NCBI GenBank assembly: GCA_949296355.1
Contig: CASFPS010000015.1
Coordinates: forward strand, 1 to 43,189
Source of the DNA: an uncultured bacterium
Lineage (GTDB): Bacteria; Cyanobacteriota; Vampirovibrionia; Gastranaerophilales; Gastranaerophilaceae
Length of the DNA: 43,189 bases
Reading direction: 5' to 3'
Position numbers and translations under genes: made by a program. Below, one piece after another: positions 6,923 through 15,070 of this stretch (positions are counted from its first letter, which is position 1; every line of letters begins with the position of its first letter). Below the pieces are notes generated by a model. It worked only from the letters and a program-made list of their open reading frames with translations. It did not search any database and had not been told where the DNA came from.

Positions 6923-8713
6923 ATGACAAAACTTATTAAGGTTATGGACACATCTTTCAGAGATGGTTTCCAATCAGTTTACGGGGCTAGAGTTTTCGTA
7001 GACGATTTTCTTCCGGCACTTAAATCAGCAGTTGCTGCCGGTATTAAACATTTTGAAGTTGCAGGCGGGGCAAGATTCCAGTCACCGATTTTCTACTGTA
7101 ATGAAAACGCTTTTGAAACAATGGACAAAATCAGAGCCGCAGTAGGTCCTGATATTAACTTACAATCTCTTGCAAGAGGCGTTAACGTTGTAGGGCTTGA
7201 CTCTCAGCCTAGAGATATGATTAATTTACACGCAAAATTATTCAAAAAACACGGTGTTACAACTGTCAGAAACTTTGATGCATTAAACGATGTAAACAAC
7301 TTAATTTATTCAGGACAATGTATTAAAGATAACGGTCTGAAACACGAAGTTACAATCACAATGATGGAACTTCCGATTGGCTGCACCGGCGCTCATGACG
7401 TTGCTTTCTATGAAAGAGTTTTAAGAAATATTTTAGATGCAGGTATTCCGTTTGACAGCATTGCATTCAAAGATGCATCAGGAACATCTGCTCCTAGAAA
7501 AGTTTATGAAACTATTAAGAGAACTCGTGAAATATTGGGTTCGGAAGCTCATATAAGATTCCACTCGCACGAAACAGCCGGTACCGGCTTAGCTGCATAC
7601 TTGGCAGCTCTTGATGGTGGTGCTGACGGTATTGACCTTTCTATGAAACCTGTTTCAGGCGGAACTGCTCAGCCGGATATTGTTTCTATGTGGCACGCTC
7701 TTAAGGGTTCTGAATACGATTTAGGTATTGATATTAACAAGATTCTTGAAACAGAAGAAATCTTCAAAGAATGTATGAAAGATTACTTCTTACCTCCGGA
7801 AGCTTTAGCAGTTAATCCGATGATTATTTCTTCTCCACTTCCTGGCGGAGCTTTAACTGCTAATACCCAGATGATGAGAGACAACGGAGTTATGGATAAA
7901 TTCCCTGAAGTTGTTGCAGCTATGAAAGAAGTTGTTGAAAAAGGCGGTTTTGCAACATCAGTTACACCGGTTTCACAATTCTATTTCCAACAGGCATTCA
8001 ACAATGTTATGTTCGGAAAATGGAAGAAAATGGCAGAAGGTTACGGCAAAATGGTTCTCGGCTACTTCGGTAAAACTCCTTGTGAACCGGATCCGGAAGT
8101 TATCAAGATTGCGGAAGAGCAGCTTGGCTTGCAGCCTACAACAGAACTTGTTGTTGACTTAAATGACAAAGATCCTAATAAGGGTATTGCTGCAGCTACA
8201 AAAATGCTTCAGGATGCAGGACTTGACGTTAACGATGAAAATATCTTTATTGCAGGCGCCTGCAAAGAAAAAGGTATTATGTTCCTGCAAGGCAAAGGTC
8301 AAATCGGCGTTCGCAAAAACTGCCCTGCACAAACCTGCGCTCCTGTTTCCGCTAACGGAAGCGAATACACTGTTAAAGTTAACGGCAAGTCTTATGCTGT
8401 CAAACTTGAAGGCGGCAAAGCTTCTGTTAACGGCAAAACTTATGATGTATCAGTTAAAGAAGGTATTGAACACGCTGCTGCATCTACAGGAAGCAGTGCC
8501 GGTGAAGAAGTTAAAGCCGGTGTACCGGGTAACGTTTTGAGAATAGAAGCCCAGCCTGGTGATACAGTTGCAGAAGGTGATGTAATTCTTGTTCTTGAAG
8601 CAATGAAAATGGAAATTGAAATCAAGGCGCCAAAAGCAGGTACTGTACAATCTATCCTTGTAAATCAAGGTGATAAGGTTGTAACAGGTCAGGCTCTGGC
8701 AATTGTAGGTTAA
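6923..8713 (+). CDS. oadA: Biotin-dependent carboxyltransferase, oxaloacetate decarboxylase alpha-type subunit
   Basis: 596 residues. Residues 1 to about 300 form an HMGL-like carboxyltransferase TIM barrel: VMDTSFRDGFQSV at 7-19, FKDASGTSAP, and FHSHETAGTG with the metal-binding His pair. A conserved PYC/OadA middle part follows. Residues about 528-596 form a biotinyl domain with EAMKM, acceptor Lys562. It should transfer CO2 from a carboxylic acid substrate to biotin, which is then decarboxylated by the beta subunit with Na+ export. The barrel is unusual: RDGFQS replaces the typical RDAHQS, and MMELPIGCTGAH is not the usual loop. The substrate may therefore be oxaloacetate or another beta-keto/acyl acid. 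RBS GAGAGG. Operon with birA, oadG and oadB. Confidence 0.88.
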   Translation: MTKLIKVMDTSFRDGFQSVYGARVFVDDFLPALKSAVAAGIKHFEVAGGARFQSPIFYCNENAFETMDKIRAAVGPDINLQSLARGVNVVGLDSQPRDMINLHAKLFKKHGVTTVRNFDALNDVNNLIYSGQCIKDNGLKHEVTITMMELPIGCTGAHDVAFYERVLRNILDAGIPFDSIAFKDASGTSAPRKVYETIKRTREILGSEAHIRFHSHETAGTGLAAYLAALDGGADGIDLSMKPVSGGTAQPDIVSMWHALKGSEYDLGIDINKILETEEIFKECMKDYFLPPEALAVNPMIISSPLPGGALTANTQMMRDNGVMDKFPEVVAAMKEVVEKGGFATSVTPVSQFYFQQAFNNVMFGKWKKMAEGYGKMVLGYFGKTPCEPDPEVIKIAEEQLGLQPTTELVVDLNDKDPNKGIAAATKMLQDAGLDVNDENIFIAGACKEKGIMFLQGKGQIGVRKNCPAQTCAPVSANGSEYTVKVNGKSYAVKLEGGKASVNGKTYDVSVKEGIEHAAASTGSSAGEEVKAGVPGNVLRIEAQPGDTVAEGDVILVLEAMKMEIEIKAPKAGTVQSILVNQGDKVVTGQALAIVG

Positions 8714-8725
8714 GGAGGGTCAAAA

Positions 8726-9901
8726 ATGAATATAGCTGATGGTTTAAATACCCTTTGGCATTCTACGGGTATAATGAATTTGATAAAACCTGCAGATCCT
8801 GCAATTACAAACGGTTTTGAGCAATTCCTGCACATGCACGGGTACTGGATAATGATTCTTATCTGCTTATTCCTGTTGTGGTTAGGTATTAAAAAGCAAT
8901 TTGAACCGTTACTTCTTGTTCCGATTGCATTCGGCGGTCTGTTATCAAATATTCCTGTCTGCGATATGGCAGGTCCAAACGGATTCTTAGGCGTAATTTA
9001 TGAAGCAGGTATTCATAAAGGTTTATTCCCGTTAATAATCTTTATGGGTGTAGGTGCAATGACTGACTTCGGTCCGTTGATTGCAAACCCTAAGACTGCA
9101 CTTTTAGGCGGTGCTGCTCAATTCGGTATTTTCGGTGCATTACTTATGGCATTATGTTTCTTCGGATTCACAATGCCGCAGTCTGCAGCAATCGGTATTA
9201 TAGGCGGAGCTGACGGTCCTACATCAATCTTTGTTACAACAAGATTAGCTCCGGAACTTCTGGGCGCAATTGCTGTTGCAGCATACTCTTACATGGCACT
9301 GGTTCCTGTAATCCAGCCGCCTATTATGAAACTTTTAACAACTGAAGAAGAAAGAAAAATTCAGATGACCCAGTTGAGAGAAGTTTCAAAAAGAGAAAAG
9401 ATTGTATTCCCGCTTCTGGTATTATTACTTTGTGTAATCTTACTTCCGGATGCCTGCCCGCTTATCGGTGCTTTAACATTCGGTAACTTATGTAAAGAAT
9501 GCGGTGTTGTTGAAAGATTGTCAGATACAATGCAAAATGCTTTGATTAACATTGTAACAATCTTCCTCGGTTTGTCAGTAGGTTCAAAACTTTCTGCCAA
9601 CCAGTTCCTGACAGTTCAGACACTGTTCATCTTAATCTTAGGTATTGTTGCATTCTCACTTGCAACTGCAGGCGGTGTAATTATGGCTAAGATTATGAAC
9701 CTGTTCAGCAAAGAAAAAATCAATCCGCTTATCGGTTCAGCAGGTGTTTCAGCCGTACCGATGGCAGCACGTGTATCTAACAAAGTAGGTCAGGAGGCTA
9801 ACCCTCAAAACTTCCTGTTAATGCACGCTATGGGTCCGAACGTATCAGGTGTTATCGGATCAGCAGTTGCTGCAGGTGTATTGTTGGCTCTTTGCCACTA
9901 A
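8726..9901 (+). CDS. oadB: Sodium-translocating decarboxylase beta subunit
   Basis: A 391-residue, highly hydrophobic polytopic protein of the OadB/MmdB/GcdB family. Hallmarks are [17 protein letters not shown], then the re-entrant-loop motif [11 protein letters not shown], and [16 protein letters not shown] at the C-terminus. It decarboxylates carboxybiotin on the alpha subunit and uses the energy to pump Na+ outward across the inner membrane. GGAGG sits 9 nt before the ATG, 12 nt after oadA. It ends the operon before a strong hairpin terminator. The sodium gradient it makes could drive the AGCS alanine symporter encoded at 41449-42918. Confidence 0.95.
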   Translation: MNIADGLNTLWHSTGIMNLIKPADPAITNGFEQFLHMHGYWIMILICLFLLWLGIKKQFEPLLLVPIAFGGLLSNIPVCDMAGPNGFLGVIYEAGIHKGLFPLIIFMGVGAMTDFGPLIANPKTALLGGAAQFGIFGALLMALCFFGFTMPQSAAIGIIGGADGPTSIFVTTRLAPELLGAIAVAAYSYMALVPVIQPPIMKLLTTEEERKIQMTQLREVSKREKIVFPLLVLLLCVILLPDACPLIGALTFGNLCKECGVVERLSDTMQNALINIVTIFLGLSVGSKLSANQFLTVQTLFILILGIVAFSLATAGGVIMAKIMNLFSKEKINPLIGSAGVSAVPMAARVSNKVGQEANPQNFLLMHAMGPNVSGVIGSAVAAGVLLALCH

Positions 9902-9915
9902 TATATTTCTTAAAT

Positions 9916-9948
9916 AAAAAAACGTTAGCTTAGAGCTAACGTTTTTTT
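9916..9948. terminator. Bidirectional terminator between oadB and the convergent gene
   Basis: Perfect stem AAAAAACGTTAGCT/AGCTAACGTTTTTT with a 4-nt loop. It serves oadB on the plus strand and the gene ending at 9947 on the minus strand. Confidence 0.92.
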
Positions 9949-10507
9949 ATTTTTTTCTTTCTAAAAAGAATACAGCTTCTGCAAATTCTTTACCGTATCG
10001 TCTTTCAATATCTTTATAGCTTTCAGTATTTCTTATTCGCTCCTGCTCCGCAGAATCTACTCTGTTAACGTGTTCTATTGTCTTTTTTACGGTTGGTTGC
10101 TCTACAGGTTTTATTTCTGATTCCTCTATTACAGGCTTTTTAATATCCTGTTCATAATCAAAGTCTTTTAATTTTGATTTTCTTGTAATTGCCCTGTCTT
10201 TTTGCTTGCCATACTGTTTATATTCCCTGTTATCAAGAAGAGGTTTTATATAATCATCCAGATTCTTTTTGGGAATACTTTCACCTTCAAACTCCTGAAA
10301 AATTTTGTATCCGATTTTTTTCAATTTTCTAAGAAAAGATTCATCCTTACTGTTCGGCATAGAAACTCTTGCATATCCGGTATTTCCTGTTCCTACAAGT
10401 CCGCCATAAGAATCTACTAAAGATTTTAATTGTACTTTTTTTGCTTTATTAATACCTTGCTGGGTAATCGGAATTCTGTAAGTTGAACCAAAATTAATTT
10501 CTGTCAT
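9947..10507 (-). CDS. Hypothetical protein with N-terminal I-N-F-G motif
   Basis: 186 residues from the ATG preceded by GGAG at 7 nt; an ORF extension upstream to 10534 lacks such a signal. The N-terminus MTEINFGSTYRIPITQQG is polar and non-secretory, with the NFG motif at residues 5-7, like other proteins of this window. A compact alpha/beta-looking first part (to about 95, with SYGGLVGTGNTGYARVSMP) is followed by a Lys/Glu-rich linker and a short helical end (RRYGKEFAEAVFFLERKK). There is no transmembrane segment or known catalytic motif. The function is unknown; cytoplasmic or exported by a non-Sec route. Confidence 0.65.
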   Translation of the reverse strand: MTEINFGSTYRIPITQQGINKAKKVQLKSLVDSYGGLVGTGNTGYARVSMPNSKDESFLRKLKKIGYKIFQEFEGESIPKKNLDDYIKPLLDNREYKQYGKQKDRAITRKSKLKDFDYEQDIKKPVIEESEIKPVEQPTVKKTIEHVNRVDSAEQERIRNTESYKDIERRYGKEFAEAVFFLERKK

Positions 10508-10556
10508 TTTATTCTCCTTTTTTAGTATAAACACTCTGAAAAAATTTTTTGCTATT

Positions 10557-10573
10557 TATGATAAAATAAATAT
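10557..10573 (+). promoter_or_regulatory. Putative short-leader promoter (-10 box) of the GNAT gene
   Basis: TATGAT at 10557-10562 is followed by 11 nt (all A/T) and the ATG at 10574, with no Shine-Dalgarno. Same geometry as upstream of birA, the GT2 at 15071 and the symporter at 42918. Confidence 0.4.
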
Positions 10574-11068
10574 ATGATTGATTTTAGAATAGTTGATAAA
10601 GTGCATATCAAAGAACTTGCTGACTTAGCTTCCGAAATCTGGCATGAATATTGGCCTTGTTTATTGTCAGAAGAACAGATTGATTATATGGTGGAAAAAT
10701 TCCAGTCGGAAAGTGCAATAATCGAGCAGATAAAAAATGAAAACTATGCATACTTCTTTATAATAAAAGACAGCGTAAAATGCGGATATTTTGGGATTTC
10801 AAGAAAAGAGGATTATTTGTTCTTATCAAAGCTTTATTTAAAAAAAGAATACCGCCATCAGGGAATCGGGCGTAAAGCTTTTGAAAAAATCGTAGAAATT
10901 GCCAAGGACTTTGGATATTCGTCAATAAAACTCACTGTCAATAAAAATAATAAAAAAACAATAGATGCTTATTTAAAATACCGGCTTGCAATCATAGATA
11001 AAGCCGTCACAGATATCGGCAACGACTTTGTTATGGATGATTATATAATGGAATATACCATACAATAA
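10574..11068 (+). CDS. GNAT-family N-acetyltransferase
   Basis: A 164-residue single-domain acetyltransferase. The acetyl-CoA-binding motif A is clear: LSKLYLKKEYRHQGIGRKAF (R-x2-G-x-G/A loop, residues about 85-105), followed by the motif B helix and NKNNKKTIDAYLKYRLAI. The N-terminal half (IWHEYWPCLLSEEQIDYMVEKF) resembles GNATs acting on small molecules or peptide amines. The substrate is unknown. It is transcribed alone, with a probable very short leader, and is convergent with the MBL gene with no gap (stops abut at 11068/11069). Confidence 0.9.
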   Translation: MIDFRIVDKVHIKELADLASEIWHEYWPCLLSEEQIDYMVEKFQSESAIIEQIKNENYAYFFIIKDSVKCGYFGISRKEDYLFLSKLYLKKEYRHQGIGRKAFEKIVEIAKDFGYSSIKLTVNKNNKKTIDAYLKYRLAIIDKAVTDIGNDFVMDDYIMEYTIQ

Positions 11069-11815
11069 TTACCAATTAATTACATCACCGGTACAAATTT
11101 CTTGAACTAAATTACTTTCTGATAGAATAATTTTTGACTTTAAGTCACAGCAGTGGCAAGGAGCTAAGAATTTAACCTTTTCAGACCGGAAATATTCTCC
11201 TAAATTTCTTAAACTATCCGTCTCTGCACCAATTAAATGCAATCCCCCAAGAATTCCTGAAACTTTATTAATTCCCGTAACTTTTTTTGCATAATTTATG
11301 ATATTTATAATTCCTGAATGCGAACAACCTGTTATAATAAATAATTTATTCTGATTAATATAAACCAGAGCAGAATCATCAATATCATTGGATTTGTTGT
11401 TTTCAATTTCACCTAAAAATATAAGCTCCGGCGTTAAATTATAAATTTTCCTGGTCAAATTGAGATTAAATTTGTTTTCTAAATACTCTTTTGAAACCGG
11501 ACAGCCATATGCAATACCGCAAGAATCGACTTTTTTATCAAAAATAGACGGATGTGCAATAAGATTTACGGCTCTATTAGCATCTAAATACCTTAATCCT
11601 CCTGTGTGGTCATCATGTCCGTGAGATAAGACAATATCCGATATGTCCGTTAAATCAATTCCGAGAGTTTTTGCATTTTTTAAAAATACATCACTATATC
11701 CTGTATCAAAAAGAAATTTTCGCCCTTCAAATTCTATCAATAAAGATAGAGCCGGTTCTGCCAGTAAATAATTGTCAATTCTTGTATTATTCTCAACTAG
11801 TATAGTAATTTTCAT
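11069..11815 (-). CDS. Metallo-beta-lactamase-fold hydrolase
   Basis: 248 residues. The zinc-binding motif is LSHGHDDHTGG at 63-73 (H-x-H-x-D-H), with GCSHSGIINI (about 158) and a late His in APCHCCD. The pattern, with the second His in 'GCSHSG', is typical of the MBL subgroup annotated as 7,8-dihydropterin-6-yl-methyl-4-(beta-D-ribofuranosyl)aminobenzene-5'-phosphate synthase-like. Those proteins are poorly characterised, so I name only the fold. A perfect extended -10 (TGATATAAT) ends 6 nt before the ATG and no Shine-Dalgarno is present, so the mRNA is probably leaderless. Confidence 0.87.
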   Translation of the reverse strand: MKITILVENNTRIDNYLLAEPALSLLIEFEGRKFLFDTGYSDVFLKNAKTLGIDLTDISDIVLSHGHDDHTGGLRYLDANRAVNLIAHPSIFDKKVDSCGIAYGCPVSKEYLENKFNLNLTRKIYNLTPELIFLGEIENNKSNDIDDSALVYINQNKLFIITGCSHSGIINIINYAKKVTGINKVSGILGGLHLIGAETDSLRNLGEYFRSEKVKFLAPCHCCDLKSKIILSESNLVQEICTGDVINW

Positions 11816-11821
11816 ATACTA

Positions 11822-11830
11822 ATTATATCA
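11822..11830 (-). promoter_or_regulatory. Extended -10 promoter directly at the start of the MBL gene
   Basis: Read on the minus strand: TGATATAAT, then 6 nt, then ATG at 11815. A start site 6-7 nt after the -10 would coincide with the ATG, giving a leaderless transcript. The -35 region is poor, as is usual with an extended -10. Confidence 0.5.
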
Positions 11831-11845
11831 CAGAATTATTAGCAT

Positions 11846-11877
11846 AAAAAAGACCTCCAATAGCGAGGTCTTTTTTT
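11846..11877 (-). terminator. Terminator of the SPFH operon
   Basis: AAAAAAGACCTC-CAATAGC-GAGGTCTTTTTTT hairpin, 3 nt beyond the stop of the SPFH gene. The arms are symmetric, so it may work in both directions. Confidence 0.9.
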
Positions 11878-11880
11878 ATT

Positions 11881-12672
11881 CTACTTAGATGGAGTTACAT
11901 TAATAAACGGAACTGAATTTCCTAGCATGTATTGAGGCATTTTGCCGTCCCACTTTTGTACAGCTTCGTATTGAACAAGTGATTTATTTTGGCTCAAAGC
12001 CCTTGCTCTGATTGCCATTGATTTTGCTTCAGCTTCGGCTGCAATAACCTTTTGTTTTGCTTCTTCTTCGACCTGAACAGTTTTATTCTTTGCCTTCAAC
12101 GCTTCCTGCTCTGCAGTAACCTTACTTTCAATTGCTCTTTCAAATACAGCGGAGTAATTGATTTCTGTCATCTGGAAATCTGTAACATTTATATAATTGT
12201 CACTAAGCTGGGATTGCAATTTAAATAGAATATCGCCTGTAGCTTTTTCTCTGTTAGCAATCAAATCCTGAGCATTCCATTTGCCGATAATATCTTTTAT
12301 AGTACCTTCAACAACCGGCATCATAATTGTAGAAGGATAATCCATACCTACTTCCTGAAAGAGTTTATTAACCTTATCCGGCTGGACGTTATAGTTTATT
12401 ACATAAGTAATTTGCGCCTGCTGAATGTCTTTTGTATAAACCGCGGTAGTGTATGTATTTTTCTGAGTCTTTACATCCATCGTTCTAAATTTTTGAATAA
12501 AAGGGAAGATTAAATGCAAACCTTCTCCGTAACTTTCCTGCTGGACTTCTCCGAGTGTTATTTTGATACCCCTCTCCCCCGGACCGACCATTACAAACGG
12601 ATTGCATAGTATCAAAAATAATACCAGCAGACACAATACCAGAACCGGCATTCCAAAAAATTTTTTGTCCAT
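11881..12672 (-). CDS. SPFH/band 7 (prohibitin-like) membrane protein
   Basis: About 263 residues. A single N-terminal membrane anchor (FFGMPVLVLCLLVLFLILC) is followed by the SPFH domain, which begins with the signature VGPGERGIKITLGEVQ and continues with the conserved GLHLIFPF. A long Ala/Glu/Lys coiled coil (about residues 180-235) follows. Prohibitin-like proteins oligomerise into membrane rings that organise microdomains and modulate FtsH-type proteolysis; this is family knowledge. The sequence opens with three ATGs; AAAGG abuts the first and is 6 nt from the third, so I start at the third (12672). It follows a small membrane-protein gene by about 30 nt and ends before a terminator. Confidence 0.88.
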   Translation of the reverse strand: MDKKFFGMPVLVLCLLVLFLILCNPFVMVGPGERGIKITLGEVQQESYGEGLHLIFPFIQKFRTMDVKTQKNTYTTAVYTKDIQQAQITYVINYNVQPDKVNKLFQEVGMDYPSTIMMPVVEGTIKDIIGKWNAQDLIANREKATGDILFKLQSQLSDNYINVTDFQMTEINYSAVFERAIESKVTAEQEALKAKNKTVQVEEEAKQKVIAAEAEAKSMAIRARALSQNKSLVQYEAVQKWDGKMPQYMLGNSVPFINVTPSK

Positions 12673-12703
12673 CATCATCCTTTCTCTGTATGAGTATTAC
12701 TAA

Positions 12704-12898
12704 CTAAAAATTGAGAGCCAGAAGAGCGAATGCAACATAGAGAGCTGCAACCACAAAAACAAAACTGCCAAAAATTATCAGCATTTGTTTTCCGTATTTT
12801 TGATACAAATTTTGCCCGGTTATATAACACAAAGTTATTATGCACAAATTGATTAATAAAATCAGTGATAAAAACAAAAGTAACACTCTTATGACCAT
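12704..12898 (-). CDS. Small two-helix membrane protein upstream of SPFH gene
   Basis: 64 residues, nearly all in two hydrophobic helices (about 2-27 and 40-62) joined by a short polar loop GQNLYQKYGKQ. Start ATG 12898 has AGAGG 7 nt upstream; the in-frame TTG just before it is less well placed. It is the first gene of a two-gene unit with the SPFH protein, so it may be an accessory or inhibitory partner, but nothing in the sequence shows a function. Confidence 0.6.
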   Translation of the reverse strand: MVIRVLLLFLSLILLINLCIITLCYITGQNLYQKYGKQMLIIFGSFVFVVAALYVAFALLALNF

Positions 12899-12947
12899 CA
12901 AAAACCTCTTTTCGATTTTATTATATAGTAGAATTATAATTTAAATA

Positions 12948-14195
12948 TCATTTATGCGGTTGATTTAACTTTGTATTTATAAAATCAATTATTTCATCTG
13001 CACACCCAGCCCAGGTGAAATTTTTTGCCCTAATCTGCCCCCTTTCGGAACATAGTTCTCTAAAAAAGTTGTCATAGTAGAATTTTTCGTACGCCTGAAT
13101 CATTTCTTCATCACTTTCAGGATTAATCTTAATTCCGGCGTTTCCTATGACTTCAGGAAGAGATGAAGTATTAGAAGTTATTACAGGGCATCCGCCCTTC
13201 ATTGCCTCTAATACCGGAAGTCCGAAGCCTTCATACAAAGAGGGGTACACAAACATTAGAGCATTAGAATACAGTCCTGGTAAATCTTCATCTTTTATGT
13301 ACCCCGTTAAAATAATTTTCGACTTGTCGTACTGTTTGAGAGTCCTGTCTAATTCAGCCTCGAATGTTTTCCAGTTGCTCCCGCCAAGCACAAGAACCAG
13401 ATCATTAATCTTATTCTTCTCTATAAATTTGATAAAATTCCTTATTGCAAATATTACATTTTTACGTTTCCCGAGCGTACAGAGTGAAAAAACGTACTTT
13501 TTATCCTGAGGAATGTTGTACCCGACAGCGCTTCCTGTTTCATTTACCCCGAAGTTATCATTTACGCCAAAATTTTCATTTACCCCCAAAAGCGTTGTTT
13601 TTATATTTTCAGGCTTTATGAACGGGAAATATTTTAAAACATCTTCTCTTGTACATTGGGAATTTGTAACATAAAATTCATTTTCGCTAATTGTATTGTA
13701 AACTTTATAATGCCAGTCTTTAGTATTTTTAGGCATACCTTTTTCAAGAATAGGAATTATATCATGAAGCATTCTGAATTTTGGGATTTTTGCTTTCTGG
13801 ATATCAAGAGATGGCGGTGTAAAAGGTGAAAAATAAATATCAAATTCTTCTATTTGTTTTATTCCTCTCTTACTCAAAAAATACAAATATTTATCCAGAA
13901 ATCTTGCAAGAATGGTAAACCCTGTTTTTATGGTATAAGGGAAATTCCTTGTCTGATACAAAATCCAGCCTATGAGTTTATTAAATCCTGAATGCGAATC
14001 GAGGATTTTAAAATCGCTAAACTCACGGATATTTTTCATAAAATAATATCTTCTAAAATCGCAATAAAATATAATATCATACCCTCTTTTTTTCAATTCG
14101 TTCAGAAGATTAAGCGCGACATAAAAAACACCGGCTCTATGTCCGTTTGTATCATAAAAATATGAAAGTTCCGTACAATCATAAAGAATTTTCAA
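12948..14195 (-). CDS. Glycosyltransferase family 1/4 (GT-B fold)
   Basis: 415 residues with the C-terminal GT-B signature YPSLYEGFGLPVLEAMKGG (E-x7-E motif binding the nucleotide sugar), followed by PVITSNTSSLPEV and a final Rossmann helix. The N-terminal half contains HDIIPILEKG and TNSQCTREDVLKYFP, common in mannosyl/glucosyl transferases that build O-antigen or capsule. A short local repeat (GVNENFG, GVNDNFG, GVNETG) sits between the domains, near residue 210. The start is TTG, overlapping the TGA of the upstream GT2 (TTGA), so translation is coupled. Cytoplasmic or membrane-associated; donor and acceptor unknown. Confidence 0.9.
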   Translation of the reverse strand: MKILYDCTELSYFYDTNGHRAGVFYVALNLLNELKKRGYDIIFYCDFRRYYFMKNIREFSDFKILDSHSGFNKLIGWILYQTRNFPYTIKTGFTILARFLDKYLYFLSKRGIKQIEEFDIYFSPFTPPSLDIQKAKIPKFRMLHDIIPILEKGMPKNTKDWHYKVYNTISENEFYVTNSQCTREDVLKYFPFIKPENIKTTLLGVNENFGVNDNFGVNETGSAVGYNIPQDKKYVFSLCTLGKRKNVIFAIRNFIKFIEKNKINDLVLVLGGSNWKTFEAELDRTLKQYDKSKIILTGYIKDEDLPGLYSNALMFVYPSLYEGFGLPVLEAMKGGCPVITSNTSSLPEVIGNAGIKINPESDEEMIQAYEKFYYDNFFRELCSERGQIRAKNFTWAGCADEIIDFINTKLNQPHK

Positions 14196-15025
14196 GATTT
14201 CTTGACTCCGGTAATCTTTTTTATTCTGTTTATAAGTTTAATAAACAACAGGTGAACAGCGTAAATCTTATTAAGCGGAAAAACTTTAAATTGTTTTGCC
14301 ATTCTCTGAAGCTGGAATTTCTCCGCACCTGATATTGATAAATATTCAGCAAGCGGGTGTTTTGAATAATAATAAGCCCGATTCTTTTCCATATTAGCGG
14401 AATGTTTGACAGAAGTTACAGAGCCAAAATGGAAAAATCCGGCTTCATTTGTAACATAAATTCCGTATCCCGCTTCAATTGCCCTGTATTTAAGATCATT
14501 ATCTTCAAAGAAAGCAGGGAAAAAGTTTTCGTCAAATACACCTATTTTATTGAGAACCTCACGATTGGTTATAACACACGAAAACACACATTCATCAAAG
14601 CTCTTCTCATAAGGTTTGTCGTAGTGAAACCCTTGAAAATACTTGATATATTTTTTAGGGTTTGTATTATCATAGTGGGGATTAATATGCCTTGGAGATA
14701 CAAAACCCGCTTTTTCGTTTTCAAAAACCCTTTTGCAAGCCTCAAACCAGTTTGGATACAAAAGAATATCATTGTTCAAAAAGCCGATATATTCACCCTG
14801 GGCAATTTCAATCCCTTGATTGTTGCCCTTTGAAAACCCATTGTTCTCAGCATTTTGAATCAGCTTAATATCAGGCATTGATTTAATATACTCGACCGTA
14901 CCGTCTGTTGAGCCGTTATCAACAATAATAAGTTCAAAATCTTTTGTATACTTCTTAAGGCTCTCTATAAAGTTCTTTGTATACTCCAGCTTATTTAAAG
15001 TTAAGGTTATTACACTCAATTTCAT
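14192..15025 (-). CDS. Glycosyltransferase family 2 (rhamnosyltransferase-like)
   Basis: 277 residues. It has the GT2 N-terminal strand SVITLTLNKLEYTKNFIESL, nucleotide-binding IIVDNGSTDGTVEYI, GFSKGNNQGIEIAQGEYIGF and the metal site LNNDILLYPNW. The acceptor side contains FFPAFFEDNDLKYRAIEAG, where the ED-N-D is the catalytic base region. This subgroup commonly adds rhamnose or related sugars to lipid-linked surface glycans. It is the first gene of a two-gene unit with the GT1. A -10-like TAAGAT ends 6 nt before ATG without a Shine-Dalgarno, so the mRNA may be leaderless. Confidence 0.92.
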   Translation of the reverse strand: MKLSVITLTLNKLEYTKNFIESLKKYTKDFELIIVDNGSTDGTVEYIKSMPDIKLIQNAENNGFSKGNNQGIEIAQGEYIGFLNNDILLYPNWFEACKRVFENEKAGFVSPRHINPHYDNTNPKKYIKYFQGFHYDKPYEKSFDECVFSCVITNREVLNKIGVFDENFFPAFFEDNDLKYRAIEAGYGIYVTNEAGFFHFGSVTSVKHSANMEKNRAYYYSKHPLAEYLSISGAEKFQLQRMAKQFKVFPLNKIYAVHLLFIKLINRIKKITGVKKS

Positions 15026-15053
15026 ACATAAATCTTACATTAAATATGAATTT

Positions 15054-15070
15054 TATGCTATATTATACCT
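15054..15070 (+). promoter_or_regulatory. Putative short-leader promoter (-10 box) of GT2 gene
   Basis: TATGCT at 15054-15059 is followed by 11 nt and the ATG at 15071, with no Shine-Dalgarno between them. Divergent from the glycosyltransferase gene starting at 15025. Confidence 0.4.

Noticed and set aside
7932-8540. Two plus-strand reading frames inside oadA in another frame
   Set aside because: They lie entirely within the well-conserved oadA frame, have no start signals and give low-complexity Leu/Lys-rich proteins; they are shadow frames.
14402-14833. 143-codon plus-strand frame opposite the GT2 gene 14192-15025
   Set aside because: Opposite-strand shadow of a conserved glycosyltransferase; no RBS and no protein-like pattern.
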